In this document: positions 27,755-38,181 of the stretch, piece by piece
How positions within the stretch are numbered: position 1 is the stretch's first letter
Layout of the letters: every line of letters begins with the position of its first letter
From: Weeksellaceae bacterium
GTDB lineage: Bacteria; Bacteroidota; Bacteroidia; Flavobacteriales; Weeksellaceae
Assembly: GCA_022013695.1 (NCBI GenBank)
Contig: JAKLPS010000030.1
Span: 1 to 64,000 of the forward strand
Direction of reading: 5' to 3'
Length of the DNA: 64,000 bases
The notes under the pieces: generated by a model
Told to the model about the DNA's origin: nothing
Database searches by the model: none
The model's input: the letters and a program-made list of their open reading frames with translations, nothing else
Made by a program: the position numbers and the translations under genes

Positions 27755-29041
27755 TTATCTGCTTTTCATATCCACGTAATCTCTTTGCGTGGCACCTTGG
27801 TAGATCTGTCTTGGACGTCCGATAGGGTCACCTTTGAGTCTCATTTCCCGCCATTGGGCAATCCATCCCGGCAATCTTCCTAAGGCAAACATCACGGTGA
27901 ACATTTCAGTTGGGATTCCTAAAGCTCTGTAGATAATCCCCGAGTAGAAATCCACATTTGGGTATAATTTTCTTTCGATGAAATAGTCGTCTTCCAGCGC
28001 TACTTTTTCCAATTGCATCGCGATGTCTAAGGCTTTATCGTGAACTCCTAAGGAATCAAGAATGTCGTCGGCCGCTTTTTTGATGATTTTCGCTCTTGGA
28101 TCAAAGTTTTTGTAAACGCGGTGTCCAAAGCCCATCAGACGGAAACCATCGTTTTTGTCTTTGGCTTTTTCCACCCATTTGCTCACGTCGCCCCCATCTT
28201 TTTCAATCAGTTCCAGCATTTCGATTACCGCTTGATTGGCACCGCCGTGCAACGGACCCCAAAGTGCAGAAACACCCGAAGCAATCGATGCGAAAAGTCC
28301 CGTATGTGCCGAGCCTACCATTCGTACCGTAGAAGTCGAGCAATTTTGCTCGTGATCGGCGTGTAGGATCAGCAATTTGTCCAAAGCCGCTACCACGACC
28401 GGATCCATCTGGAATTCCTGATTAGGAAGTTTAAATGTCATTTTGTAGAAATTTTCTACATAATTCAGGCTGTTGTCTCCGTGGTTGATGGGCAGGCCTT
28501 GCGTTTTTCTGTACGTCCACGCACAAAGGTGGGCAAATTTTGCAATCATTAATTCCGAGGCATGATCCAGATCTTCTTTGGATTTAACATTCACGGCAGT
28601 GGGATTAAAAGCCGTAAGCGCAGAGGTCATAGAGGAGAGAACGCCCATCGGATGGGCAGAGCGTGGGAAAACATCAATCAGTTTCTTCAACTCATCGGCA
28701 ACAAAATTATATTTTTTGATATTATTTTCAAAGCCAGTGAACTGTTCTGCTTTTGGCAATTCTCCGTGAAGCAAAAGATACATCACCTCCGTAAAATTAG
28801 AATTCTCTGCAATCTGTTCTATAGGATAACCTCTGTACAAGAGCTCTCCCTTGTCACCGTCTAGGTAAGTAATTTCGCTGATGGTGGCGCCTGTATTTTT
28901 GTAACCAAGATCCAAGGTAATCAATCCCGTCTGGTCTCTCAGTTTGGAAATATCAATGCCTCTGTCGCCGATCGTGCTATCTACGATCGGATACTCGAAA
29001 CTTTTGCCATCGTAATTTAATATAACTTTATTATCTGACAT
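27755..29041 (-). CDS. gltA: Citrate synthase
   Basis: Condenses oxaloacetate with acetyl-CoA at the entry to the TCA cycle. The 428 residues fit the bacterial hexameric type. The catalytic-region motifs are LHADHEQNCSTSTVRMVGS, the histidine in GPLHGGANQAV, GFGHRVYKNFDPRA, and DFYSGIIYRALGIP with the catalytic aspartate. Its promoter region carries a palindrome (29061-29076) that may be an operator, and it has its own terminator, so it is probably monocistronic. Confidence 0.96.
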   Translation of the reverse strand: MSDNKVILNYDGKSFEYPIVDSTIGDRGIDISKLRDQTGLITLDLGYKNTGATISEITYLDGDKGELLYRGYPIEQIAENSNFTEVMYLLLHGELPKAEQFTGFENNIKKYNFVADELKKLIDVFPRSAHPMGVLSSMTSALTAFNPTAVNVKSKEDLDHASELMIAKFAHLCAWTYRKTQGLPINHGDNSLNYVENFYKMTFKLPNQEFQMDPVVVAALDKLLILHADHEQNCSTSTVRMVGSAHTGLFASIASGVSALWGPLHGGANQAVIEMLELIEKDGGDVSKWVEKAKDKNDGFRLMGFGHRVYKNFDPRAKIIKKAADDILDSLGVHDKALDIAMQLEKVALEDDYFIERKLYPNVDFYSGIIYRALGIPTEMFTVMFALGRLPGWIAQWREMRLKGDPIGRPRQIYQGATQRDYVDMKSR

Positions 29042-29060
29042 TTTAAAAACGTATTTTATT

Positions 29061-29096
29061 GTGTTAAATATAACACTTTATGTTGAAATAGTCAAC
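29061..29096 (-). promoter_or_regulatory. gltA promoter with an overlapping 16-bp palindrome
   Basis: On the minus strand GTTG (29093-29096), a 20-base gap and TATATTTA (29065-29072, one mismatch to TAnnTTTG) make a plausible promoter. The -7 box is inside the perfect palindrome GTGTTAAATATAACAC (29061-29076; 6-bp arms, 4-base centre), a typical operator geometry. No regulator is known for it. Confidence 0.45.
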
Positions 29097-29211
29097 TGAG
29101 AAAAGTCATATAAGGCAATTGATTTTATGGATGCTTGTAATTGAGCAACCTAAAGGACATCAACTCCTCAAACTTATAAGTATAATTAATTGATTATCAA
29201 TTGTATTAACT

Positions 29212-29243
29212 TAAAAAAGCATTTGAAATATTCCAAATGCTTT
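29212..29243 (-). terminator. Intrinsic terminator after enolase
   Basis: On the minus strand AAAGCATTTG (29234-29243) and CAAATGCTTT (29216-29225) form a 10-bp stem with an 8-base loop, followed by T residues to 29213. It is 25 bases after the eno stop. Confidence 0.85.
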
Positions 29244-29267
29244 CCATAGTGATTTTTGGTAAAAATC

Positions 29268-30575
<1,308 letters not shown>

Positions 30576-30612
30576 TTAAGATTTTTATTTTTGACTTTTG
30601 TTTAAAGCATGA

Positions 30613-30620
30613 CAAATTTA
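30613..30620 (-). promoter_or_regulatory. -7 box of eno
   Basis: TAAATTTG on the minus strand is an exact TAnnTTTG match, about 50 bases before the eno ATG. The -33 element is not obvious. Confidence 0.35.
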
Positions 30621-30678
30621 AGCATTTTTAGTGTTATGAACTGAATGACTTTTTACATTTTAATGCTATTTTCACGGA

Positions 30679-31092
30679 CTATTTCAGTATTCTGTACTTC
30701 ACTTTTACGATGCCGTCATTCAGATTTGCTATTTTTTTGAAGGCTCCTTGGCTGAGGTCGAATGCCCGGGAAGGCTTTAGCGGACCACGATCGTTTACTT
30801 TGATGACCACCGACTTATTGTTCGCAATATTGATGATTTCTACCCTAGTTCCAAATGGAAGTGTTTTGTGGGATGCGGTGAGTTTAGAATGCCGATAGGT
30901 TTCCCCGCTCGAGGTTTTCCGGCCGTCAAATTTATTGGCATAATAGGAGACGGTTGTGGTTTTATATCCTGAAAAGTTTCTTGAATCGTGGCTCGCGCCG
31001 CAAGAAATAATAAGTCCTAAAAAGATCAAGCAACACGTTTTAAACAAAGTTTTAAAGAAAGTCTTTTTATTTTCAAGCAAGGTTTTGTTCAT
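30679..31092 (-). CDS. RlpA-like double-psi beta-barrel lipoprotein
   Basis: 137 residues with a lipoprotein signal peptide ending at Cys31 (GLIISCG). The mature part is one RlpA-like double-psi beta-barrel: SYYANKFDGRKTSSGE, LTASHKTLPFGTRVEIIN, and VKVNDRGPLKPSRAFDLS. RlpA proteins cut denuded septal peptidoglycan or act structurally at division; this short version has no SPOR domain. Whether it is an active lytic transglycosylase cannot be told. Divergent from the crotonase gene. Confidence 0.85.
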   Translation of the reverse strand: MNKTLLENKKTFFKTLFKTCCLIFLGLIISCGASHDSRNFSGYKTTTVSYYANKFDGRKTSSGETYRHSKLTASHKTLPFGTRVEIINIANNKSVVIKVNDRGPLKPSRAFDLSQGAFKKIANLNDGIVKVKYRILK

Positions 31093-31140
31093 TGGAATTG
31101 GGATTAATATTGCAATCAGAGTTCAAGTGCGTGGTTCTAT

Positions 31141-31171
31141 TTTGTTTATCTTGCAAAAACTTCTATCTTCG
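31141..31171 (+). promoter_or_regulatory. Promoter of the crotonase-dCMP deaminase-xerD run
   Basis: TTTG (31141-31144), a 19-base gap and TATCTTCG (31164-31171, one mismatch to TAnnTTTG) lie about 40 bases before the ATG at 31214. Confidence 0.5.
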
Positions 31172-31213
31172 AGACAAAATTAAAGTAGAACATCAAACAT
31201 CATTATTTTTAAA

Positions 31214-31981
31214 ATGAATTACGAAAGTATAAAATTAAGCATAGAAAGCAAAATCGCGGTGTTAACCATCAACCGGCCGGAGAGTCTCAACGCTTTGAAT
31301 GCCCAAGTCTTCAATGATCTGGACAGCGTTTTCGATGATTTGGAATCGGAACCAAGCGTCAATTGTATCATTATTACCGGAACCGGCGAAAAAGCTTTCG
31401 TGGCGGGCGCCGACATTAAGGAATTCCCTTCCTTGAACCAAGATGAGGCAAAACAACTTTCCAAAAGAGGTCACGATGTCTTCAATAAAATCGAAAATCT
31501 CAGCAAACCGGTTATCGCAGCCGTTAATGGATTTGCGCTCGGCGGCGGATTAGAATTGGCGCTTGCCTGCCACATCCGATATGCCTCAGAAAATGCAAAA
31601 TTGGGCCTGCCCGAAGTCACATTAGGACTGATTCCCGGCTATGGTGGTACCCAAAGATTGCCCCGATTAATAGGAAAAGGATTGGCAAACGAAATGATCT
31701 TCTCCGCTAAAATGATCACCGCAGAAAAGGCAAAATCTATCGGTCTGGTGAATGAAGTGTTTTCTCAGGAAGAGCTGATTCCCAAAACAAAGGAATTGGC
31801 AACCCTGATTGCAAAAAATTCGCCACAAGGGATTGCAAAAGCCATCAAAGCCGTCAATGCCAGCGACTCGGACAATGGAATGGAAACAGAAATCAATTCT
31901 TTTGGAGACCTCTTCGGCCAAGAAGATTTCAAAGAAGGTGTTTCGGCTTTTTTGGAAAAGAGGAAGCCCATTTTCAAATAA
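31214..31981 (+). CDS. Enoyl-CoA hydratase/isomerase family protein
   Basis: Crotonase-fold enzyme, 255 residues, probably hydrating enoyl-CoA in fatty-acid breakdown. Oxyanion-hole segments are AFVAGADIKEF and ALGGGLELALAC; the catalytic-glutamate region reads LGLPEVTLGLIPGYGGTQRL. Substrate preference cannot be deduced. A deaminase gene begins 9 bases later, so these are likely co-transcribed. Confidence 0.9.
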   Translation: MNYESIKLSIESKIAVLTINRPESLNALNAQVFNDLDSVFDDLESEPSVNCIIITGTGEKAFVAGADIKEFPSLNQDEAKQLSKRGHDVFNKIENLSKPVIAAVNGFALGGGLELALACHIRYASENAKLGLPEVTLGLIPGYGGTQRLPRLIGKGLANEMIFSAKMITAEKAKSIGLVNEVFSQEELIPKTKELATLIAKNSPQGIAKAIKAVNASDSDNGMETEINSFGDLFGQEDFKEGVSAFLEKRKPIFK

Positions 31982-31990
31982 ATTTTGATA

Positions 31991-32422
31991 ATGGATTACA
32001 ACAAATTCGATATCGCCTATCTCAAAATGGCGGCAGAATGGCGAAACCTATCTTACTGCAAGCGAAAAAAAGTCGGCGCACTGATCGTAAAAGACCGAAT
32101 GATCATCTCCGATGGCTACAACGGGACACCCTCCGGATTTGAAAATATATGCGAAGACGAGCAAGGCAAAACGTACTGGTACGTCCTTCATGCAGAGGCC
32201 AACGCCATCCTCAAAATTGCAAGCAGCACGCAATCCTGCAAAGATGCCACGCTCTACATCACGATGTCGCCCTGCAAGGAGTGCAGCAAACTGATCCTGC
32301 AGGCGGGCATAAAAAAAGTAGTTTATATGACCAATTATTCAGACGACAGCGGACTGGAGTTTTTAAAAAATGCCGGCATCGAAATTCTAAACATTACGGA
32401 ACAGGAACTTTATCTTTTATGA
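31991..32422 (+). CDS. dCMP/cytidine deaminase-family protein
   Basis: 143 residues (start MDYNKFDIAYLKMAAEW; an in-frame TTG two codons upstream is less likely). The zinc-dependent deaminase signature is complete: HAEANAI with the proton-shuttling Glu, and SPCKECSKLI with the two zinc cysteines. RKKVGALIVKD and GYNGTPSGFEN are characteristic of deoxycytidylate deaminase, which makes dUMP for thymidylate synthesis. xerD follows after 35 bases. Confidence 0.9.
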   Translation: MDYNKFDIAYLKMAAEWRNLSYCKRKKVGALIVKDRMIISDGYNGTPSGFENICEDEQGKTYWYVLHAEANAILKIASSTQSCKDATLYITMSPCKECSKLILQAGIKKVVYMTNYSDDSGLEFLKNAGIEILNITEQELYLL

Positions 32423-32457
32423 ACAAAAACGCATAAAAGAAAACTAAAAATCACAAA

Positions 32458-33369
32458 ATGAACTGGGCCGAAAAAATAAACGATTTCTCCAATTTCCTTC
32501 GGTTTGAAAAAAATTTTTCCGACAACACTATGGATGCTTACCTTCGAGACATCAAAAGACTCGAAAAATTCGCGAATACGGATTTGGACGAGATTTCTCC
32601 GCAAGACATCAGCTACGAAAACCTGCAAGAATACCTTTATCAATTATCAAAAAAAAAGATGAGCGAGCGCTCGCAAGCCCGCGGCATCTCCTCTCTTAAA
32701 GCATTTTTCAAATTTTTGCTGGAGGAGGAATACCGCGACGACAATCCGGCGGCACTCTTAGAAAGTCCGAAATTGGGGCTCTACCTACCCGACACCTTGA
32801 GCATAGAAGATGTGGACAAAATCATCGACAGCATAGATACCGACACCGATATTGGAATAAGAAATCATTGTATTTTGGAAGTGCTATATGGCTGCGGTCT
32901 TCGCGTTTCGGAGTTGGTGAATCTCAAAATCTCCAATATCAACTTCAAAGAAAACTATCTGCTGGTAGAAGGAAAAGGCGACAAAACACGGCTCGTGCCT
33001 TTGGCGACCACGACCGCCGGCTATATTCTAAATTATATTAAAACCATCAGAAGCCAAGCCAAAATCGGCAAAAAATCGCAGGATATTTTATTCCTGAACA
33101 ACCGCGGAAACCGAATGTCCCGAGTCATCGTCTTTATCATTATCAAGGATTTGGCGCAAAAAGCAGGCATCAACAAAAATATTTCGCCGCACACCTTCCG
33201 GCATTCTTTCGCCACGCATCTGCTGCAGAACGGCGCCGATCTTCGTTTTATTCAGGAAATGCTGGGACACAGCAGCATCACAACCACTCAGATTTACACG
33301 CATCTGAAAACCGAGGAGTTGAGAGACGTCATCATCCAATTTCATCCGCGAAACAAAAAAGCGATCTAA
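32458..33369 (+). CDS. xerD: Site-specific tyrosine recombinase XerD
   Basis: Resolves chromosome dimers at dif with XerC at cell division. 303 residues: an N-terminal SAM-like core-binding domain (FLRFEKNFSDNTMDAYLRDI) and a catalytic domain with Arg about 149 (GCGLRVSEL), Lys in GKGDKTRLVPL, HTFRHSFATHLL (about 245-248), LGHSSI (about 270) and nucleophile Tyr about 280 (TTQIYTH). It is in a housekeeping context with no attachment site or phage genes nearby, so it is the chromosomal recombinase rather than a mobile-element integrase. Confidence 0.92.
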   Translation: MNWAEKINDFSNFLRFEKNFSDNTMDAYLRDIKRLEKFANTDLDEISPQDISYENLQEYLYQLSKKKMSERSQARGISSLKAFFKFLLEEEYRDDNPAALLESPKLGLYLPDTLSIEDVDKIIDSIDTDTDIGIRNHCILEVLYGCGLRVSELVNLKISNINFKENYLLVEGKGDKTRLVPLATTTAGYILNYIKTIRSQAKIGKKSQDILFLNNRGNRMSRVIVFIIIKDLAQKAGINKNISPHTFRHSFATHLLQNGADLRFIQEMLGHSSITTTQIYTHLKTEELRDVIIQFHPRNKKAI

Positions 33370-33425
33370 ATTCCGGGGAAATCGGCTCAAGTGGGATTTT
33401 CGCATTTTTTCATTAATTTTACCCT

Positions 33426-33944
33426 ATGGAAAATCTGACATTCTGCCCAAAATGCGGACAAGAAACATTACAATGGGATCACATCAGCAAGTTCAGTTGT
33501 GGCCACTGCGATTTTGTGTTGTTCCACAATACCGCCGCTGCCGTAGCCGTGATCATACAATGTGAAAACGAAATATTTTTTACGGTGCGAAATCAGGAAC
33601 CGGGCAAAGGAAAACTCGATCTACCGGGCGGTTTTAGCGATCCAAAAGAATCTGCCGAAGAAACCTGCGCCAGAGAACTTGACGAAGAATTGGAACTGAA
33701 AATTGATATACAAAAATTACAATATTTGGGCAGCCGACCCAACATTTATCCTTATAAAAACATCGATTACAACACGATGGATTTATTTTTTCTATATAAA
33801 GTGGAAGAAAAGTTCGAGATCCAATTGGAAGAATCGGAAATATCAGCCGGCATGTGGATTCCAATTTCTGAAATCGAAATTGACAAGATTGCTTTTGAGT
33901 CGCAGAAAGATTTTATCAAAAATATCTTGGAAAAGTTTCCATAA
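33426..33944 (+). CDS. NUDIX hydrolase with N-terminal zinc ribbon
   Basis: 172 residues. An N-terminal zinc ribbon (FCPKCGQET ... SCGHCDFVLF) precedes a Nudix domain whose box GGFSDPKESAEETCAREL continues DEELEL, keeping the metal-binding RELDEE core but with Leu in place of the last Gly. The zinc ribbon recalls NADH pyrophosphatases such as NudC, but the protein is shorter; the substrate is unknown. Confidence 0.87.
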   Translation: MENLTFCPKCGQETLQWDHISKFSCGHCDFVLFHNTAAAVAVIIQCENEIFFTVRNQEPGKGKLDLPGGFSDPKESAEETCARELDEELELKIDIQKLQYLGSRPNIYPYKNIDYNTMDLFFLYKVEEKFEIQLEESEISAGMWIPISEIEIDKIAFESQKDFIKNILEKFP

Positions 33945-33999
33945 AAAAAACGGCTCGTAGAAAAACGAAACAGTTTGCTTTTACCGAAAAAATTCCAAA

Positions 34000-34575
34000 T
34001 TAATTTCGGGCTTCTTTCTTTTTCCACTTGATGTTGCAGCCCAAGCTCGGTCTTTGCAAATCTTCTTGCGCTTGTCCTGCCAAATGATTTTCGAAAGCGA
34101 TAATCAAATCTTCGCCGGTGATTTCCTTTTGATTTCCGGGTCGCGAGTCGTCCATCTGCCCGCGGTAGATCAGTTTTAAATCGTCATTGAAGAAGTAGAA
34201 ATCGGGCGTGCAAGCCGCATCATAAGCCTTCGCAACATCCTGACTTTCATCAAATAGATAAGGAAATTTGATGTTTTTTTCCTGTACAAATTCCACCATC
34301 TTCTCCGGAGAATCCGCCGGATATTGATCCGCATCGTTGGCGTTGATGCCAATAAATTCGATGCCTTGCGATCGATAATCTTCGTACAATTCCTCCAGTT
34401 TATCAATGATATGAAGCACAAACGGGCAGTGATTGCACATAAAAACTATTAAAGTTCCTTTTTTGCCTTTCAAAGAATCCAAACTTTGGATTTCGTTGTT
34501 TTTCGCTGGATTTGGAAGGCTGAAGTCGGGCGCTTTTGTGCCTAAAGCCAGCATATTGGATGGTGTATTGGACAT
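34000..34575 (-). CDS. Thioredoxin-fold (AhpC/TSA-like) redox protein
   Basis: 191 residues from the ATG at 34575 (MSNTPSNMLALGTKAPDF). The peroxiredoxin-like N-terminus leads to a CNHC motif (Cys47, Cys50) in VFMCNHCPFVL, followed by GIEFIGINANDADQYPADSP and CTPDFYFFNDDLKLIYRG. This pattern matches the bacterial family annotated as thioredoxin-family protein beside peroxiredoxins. No signal peptide, so it acts in the cytoplasm; its partner is unknown. Confidence 0.85.
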   Translation of the reverse strand: MSNTPSNMLALGTKAPDFSLPNPAKNNEIQSLDSLKGKKGTLIVFMCNHCPFVLHIIDKLEELYEDYRSQGIEFIGINANDADQYPADSPEKMVEFVQEKNIKFPYLFDESQDVAKAYDAACTPDFYFFNDDLKLIYRGQMDDSRPGNQKEITGEDLIIAFENHLAGQAQEDLQRPSLGCNIKWKKKEARN

Positions 34576-34641
34576 AAATTTTTTGTTTAAAGTAAGATAT
34601 AACAATTTACCAATTCGCAAAATGGTCTCACTAATAAATAT

Positions 34642-35541
34642 TTAGGGCATAATGGATGGCAAAGATAAGGCTTCTGAAAGAGAATTATCAAAACAAACCC
34701 AATTCACATTTTCCAATTTGCGGTTCCAAGTCATTTGACGTTTTGCGTATCGGCGCGAATTTTTCTTGATTTCGGAAACGGCGAACTCCAAATCCCATTC
34801 GCCATCAAAATATCGGAACAATTCCGCATAACCGACGGTTTGTAGCGCCACTTTATCTCTGTCTGCAATTAATCTTTTAGCCTCTTCCAGTAAACCTTTT
34901 TCCATCATTTGATCGACACGGCGGTTGATTCTTTCGTAGACGATTTCTCTCGGCGCGTCGATTCCGATTCTGATGGTTTCGAAATCCCGTTTTGGTTTTG
35001 GTAAACTAAGATTTTCGGTATAGGTTTTTCCCGTTTGCCAGATGATGTCGATCGCACGCAGAAGTCTTCGCGGATTATCTTTATCTACCGTTGCAAAATA
35101 TTCCGGATCCATTTCCTGCAGTAATTTTTGCAAGGTTTCGATGCCTTGATTTTTTAAAATTTCATTCATTTTTTTTTGATGATCTTCGTCCGCTTCTGGC
35201 AGATCATTCATTCCTTCGACCACGGCTTTTTCGTACATTCCGCTGCCCCCGACCATTATGGCGATATCTTTTTCGGCGAAGATTTCGTTTAGTTTTTTCA
35301 AAGCATCTTGCTCATATTGCCCGATGGAATAATAATCATCAATGCTCAAATTGCCCACAAAATAATGTTTTGCCTCTGCCAATTCGGATTCGGTTGGCAT
35401 CGCCGTTCCGATTTTCAGTTCCCGATAGAATTGTCTGGAATCGCAGGAAATAATTTCTGTGTCTAGATGCGTAGCCAGATCGATGGCCAATCTGGTTTTG
35501 CCGATTCCTGTAGTTCCGATGATGGATATGAGACGCTTCAC
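34642..35541 (-). CDS. miaA: tRNA dimethylallyltransferase
   Basis: Adds dimethylallyl to A37 of tRNAs reading UNN codons; MiaB at 56699-58132 acts on its product. 299 residues with a P-loop GTTGIGKTRLA (8-18), SCDSRQFYRELKIGTAMPT (the substrate DSRQ site), and the KRQMTWNRKLENVNW C-terminal segment. The start is a GTG at 35539-35541. Confidence 0.93.
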   Translation of the reverse strand: MKRLISIIGTTGIGKTRLAIDLATHLDTEIISCDSRQFYRELKIGTAMPTESELAEAKHYFVGNLSIDDYYSIGQYEQDALKKLNEIFAEKDIAIMVGGSGMYEKAVVEGMNDLPEADEDHQKKMNEILKNQGIETLQKLLQEMDPEYFATVDKDNPRRLLRAIDIIWQTGKTYTENLSLPKPKRDFETIRIGIDAPREIVYERINRRVDQMMEKGLLEEAKRLIADRDKVALQTVGYAELFRYFDGEWDLEFAVSEIKKNSRRYAKRQMTWNRKLENVNWVCFDNSLSEALSLPSIMP

Positions 35542-35555
35542 GCAAAATATTTTTG

Positions 35556-35563
35556 CAAATTTA
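35556..35563 (-). promoter_or_regulatory. -7 box of miaA
   Basis: TAAATTTG on the minus strand is an exact TAnnTTTG match 14 bases before the GTG start. The -33 element is weak. Confidence 0.35.
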
Positions 35564-35762
35564 CAAAATGAGATTCACTTTTTTAATCAGCACAAAAGTT
35601 GCATAAGACAGTTGTAGAAAAGTCCCAAAAAGAATAGTTAAAACTTTTTTATAACTTTTTTGGTTGCTATTATTGATAAAAACTTTGTGACTTTTGGGGG
35701 AGAAAAAACATCGGTAATATGATTAGAAAGTTTCTCAATTATTACTTAATTTTACCGTCGTT

Positions 35763-36917
35763 ATGGCTTTAAGACTTCCCAATTCCAAACTTCCAAATGT
35801 TGGAACTACCATTTTTACAGAAATGTCTCTATTGGCTCAGCAGGAAAACGCCGTGAACCTTTCTCAGGGATTTCCGGATTATCTGCCGGATCAAAATTTA
35901 TTAGAATATCTTGGTGATTTTGCAAAGCAGGGTTACAATCAGTACGCACCACTGTTCGGGATTATAGAACTGCGCGAAGCGATTTCTGCAAAATTCAATT
36001 CGCAATATCAAGTGGATTATCATTCTGCTTCCGAAATTAATATCACGGCTGGCGGGACGCAAGCCATTTTCACCGTGATTTCTACTTTTGTGGAAAAAGA
36101 TGACGAAGTAATCATCTTCGAACCGGCTTACGATTGCTATGAACCGGCGATTATTCTGAACGGAGCCGTTGTCAAAAATGTCAAAATGCATTATCCGGAT
36201 TATGAAATCCGTTGGGAAGAAGTGAAAAAACTAGTTGGCAATAAGACAAAAATGATCATCATCAATAACCCCAATAATCCTACTGGGAAAATCCTGAAAC
36301 AAAATGATATCGACGAATTAATCGCCATTGTGAAGGGCACGAACATCATCATCCTGAGCGACGAAGTCTATGAAAGCATCACATTCGATGGGAAAAAGCA
36401 TTTGACCTTAGCCCGATATCCCGAACTGAAAGAAAGAACCTTTGTTGTAGGCTCTTTTGGAAAATTACTTCATATTACCGGTTGGAAGATTGGCTACCTT
36501 GCTGCGCCAGAAGCGTTGATGAAAGAGTTTCGGAAAGTCCACCAGTTCAATGTTTTCTGCGTGAACACGCCGGCGCAATATGCGATTGCGAAATATTTGG
36601 AAAACATGGAGGATTTTTCCGAAATTTCTACTTTCTTCGAAGAGAAAAGAAATTATTTCAGGAGTGCGTTATCAGCAACGCCTTTTCAATTGTTGGATTG
36701 CGAAGGGACTTATTTTCTGTCCGCCCACTTTGGTTCGATTTCTGATAAGCAAGACAAGGATTTCTGCCATTGGCTGACGAAGGAATGTAAGGTTGCGACC
36801 ATCCCATTTTCGGCCTTTTATCAAGATAAAACCGACGAAAAAGTGATCCGATTTTGCTTTGCGAAAAAACAAGAAACGCTGGATAGAGCTATAGAACAAT
36901 TGTTAAAAATAAAATAA
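35763..36917 (+). CDS. Methionine aminotransferase (PLP-dependent, class I/II)
   Basis: 384 residues with the fold-type I signature: GGTQAIFTVIS, NNPNNPTGKIL, ILSDEVYESITFDG, and the PLP lysine in SFGKLLHITGWKIGYL (about 234). Close in motif pattern to YbdL-type enzymes, which transaminate methionine and aromatic amino acids and form the last step of methionine salvage. The specificity is an inference. The 221-base region upstream has TTTG/AACTTTG-like promoter sequence around 35650-35690, not firm enough to list. Confidence 0.85.
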   Translation: MALRLPNSKLPNVGTTIFTEMSLLAQQENAVNLSQGFPDYLPDQNLLEYLGDFAKQGYNQYAPLFGIIELREAISAKFNSQYQVDYHSASEINITAGGTQAIFTVISTFVEKDDEVIIFEPAYDCYEPAIILNGAVVKNVKMHYPDYEIRWEEVKKLVGNKTKMIIINNPNNPTGKILKQNDIDELIAIVKGTNIIILSDEVYESITFDGKKHLTLARYPELKERTFVVGSFGKLLHITGWKIGYLAAPEALMKEFRKVHQFNVFCVNTPAQYAIAKYLENMEDFSEISTFFEEKRNYFRSALSATPFQLLDCEGTYFLSAHFGSISDKQDKDFCHWLTKECKVATIPFSAFYQDKTDEKVIRFCFAKKQETLDRAIEQLLKIK

Positions 36918-36932
36918 AAATAATCAAAATTT

Positions 36933-37499
36933 ATGAAAAATTTAATTTTAGTCGCTACATTGCTAATGGGATTCAGCGCCTTTTCGCAAAACAAAATGGA
37001 TCCCTCCAAAGTATCCTACCCACCTGCTGATGCGAGTCCGATGGATGCGACTTATTTTCCACTTCAGGTGACGTCTTCCAAAACAGAAACCCCGAAAGTG
37101 AAAGTCTTGTACTCGCGACCGCAAAAAAAGAACAGGGTCATCTTTGGAAACCTCGTGAAATATGGGGAAATCTGGAGAATGGGCGCCAATGAAAATACGG
37201 AAATCAAATTCTATACTCCGGTAAAAATTGCTGGAAAAGACATCCCGGCAGGGACTTACAGCTTGTTTGCCATCCCCAATGAAAAAGAATGGACGATCGT
37301 TCTAAACTCCGATGTTGATAAATGGGGCGCCTTTTCCTACGACAAGAGCAAAGATGTTGTAAGGCTGAATGTGCCGACTGAGAAAACCGCCTCTGTTATC
37401 GAATATTTTTCAATCTCTTTTGTACAGACGAAGCTGGGAGCCGATTTGTATTCCGGCTGGGACAGCACCCAAGTGAAATTTGCCATCGAGTTTAAGTAA
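36933..37499 (+). CDS. DUF2911 domain-containing secreted protein
   Basis: 188 residues with a signal peptide (1-19, ending FSAFSQ). The body has VLYSRPQKKNRVIFG, YGEIWRMGANENTEI, AGKDIPAGTYSLFAIP and EWTIVLNS, the signature order of DUF2911, common in Bacteroidota and of unknown function. It starts 15 bases after the aminotransferase gene and is followed by a terminator. Confidence 0.9.
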   Translation: MKNLILVATLLMGFSAFSQNKMDPSKVSYPPADASPMDATYFPLQVTSSKTETPKVKVLYSRPQKKNRVIFGNLVKYGEIWRMGANENTEIKFYTPVKIAGKDIPAGTYSLFAIPNEKEWTIVLNSDVDKWGAFSYDKSKDVVRLNVPTEKTASVIEYFSISFVQTKLGADLYSGWDSTQVKFAIEFK

Positions 37500-37522
37500 A
37501 TTTTAAGCATAATTACTGATAC

Positions 37523-37553
37523 AGTCTTGTCAATGTTCTGCCAAGACTTTTTT
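37523..37553 (+). terminator. Intrinsic terminator after the DUF2911 gene
   Basis: AGTCTTG (37523-37529) and CAAGACT (37542-37548) form a 7-bp stem with a 12-base loop and a T-run to 37553. Its 3' end overlaps the stop of the convergent HAD gene. Confidence 0.75.
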
Positions 37554-38181
37554 AGTTTATAATTTTTATCAAATCCGCAAAATTTTCTATCTTAATGCCG
37601 GGATTTTCTATTTTGCCAAAACCATAAGCGGCATAGATGAAATCTACACTGGCCTTGTCGCAGGATTCTTTGTCCCAGATGGTATCGCCCACATAAACCG
37701 GATTTTGAAGTTCATTTCGTTTAATTATCAACCGTATATTTTCGTCTTTGGGCAATTTGTTGTTTCCAAAACACTCATAATCGGTGAAATATTTGTTAAA
37801 ATGGTGGTAATTCAAAAAGGTTTCGATGTATCCCGCCATACAATTGCTGACAATAAAAAGTTTATAATTTTTGCTGAGTTTTTCCAGCGTTTCGGGGATA
37901 TCAGGAAATAATTTTCCGCCCGTTTTGCTCAAATAATCTTTCTCTTTTTTGCTGTAAATTTCTATAAAATCGGGTAGTTTTTCTTTTGGGATAAAATTAA
38001 AATGCTGCGCAAAGATGTCATCCATCTTCATGCCGGAAAAGTTCCGGATGTCCAAAGCCGTCAGATGAACTTCATAACCTATTTCCTTGATGCTGTCATT
38101 AAAAGCGCGAACAACGGTTTCGGAAGCGTCCCAAAGCGTTCCGTCCAAATCAAAAATAATGCTGTCTCTATCTTTTTTCAT
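37552..38181 (-). CDS. HAD-family phosphatase
   Basis: 209 residues with the HAD motifs FDLDGTLWDA (nucleophile Asp), SNCMAGYIE (motif II), and VYVGDTIWDKESC (motif IV). A cap domain lies between, so this is a phosphoglycolate-phosphatase-like subclass I enzyme. The ATG overlaps the stop of hutI (ATGA, 38178-38181), which settles the start although the frame is open further upstream, and implies translational coupling. Confidence 0.9.
   Translation of the reverse strand: MKKDRDSIIFDLDGTLWDASETVVRAFNDSIKEIGYEVHLTALDIRNFSGMKMDDIFAQHFNFIPKEKLPDFIEIYSKKEKDYLSKTGGKLFPDIPETLEKLSKNYKLFIVSNCMAGYIETFLNYHHFNKYFTDYECFGNNKLPKDENIRLIIKRNELQNPVYVGDTIWDKESCDKASVDFIYAAYGFGKIENPGIKIENFADLIKIIN

Noticed and set aside
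32458-33369. Tyrosine recombinase as the integrase of a genomic island
   Set aside because: It has housekeeping neighbours, XerD-type motifs and length, and no att repeats or phage genes.
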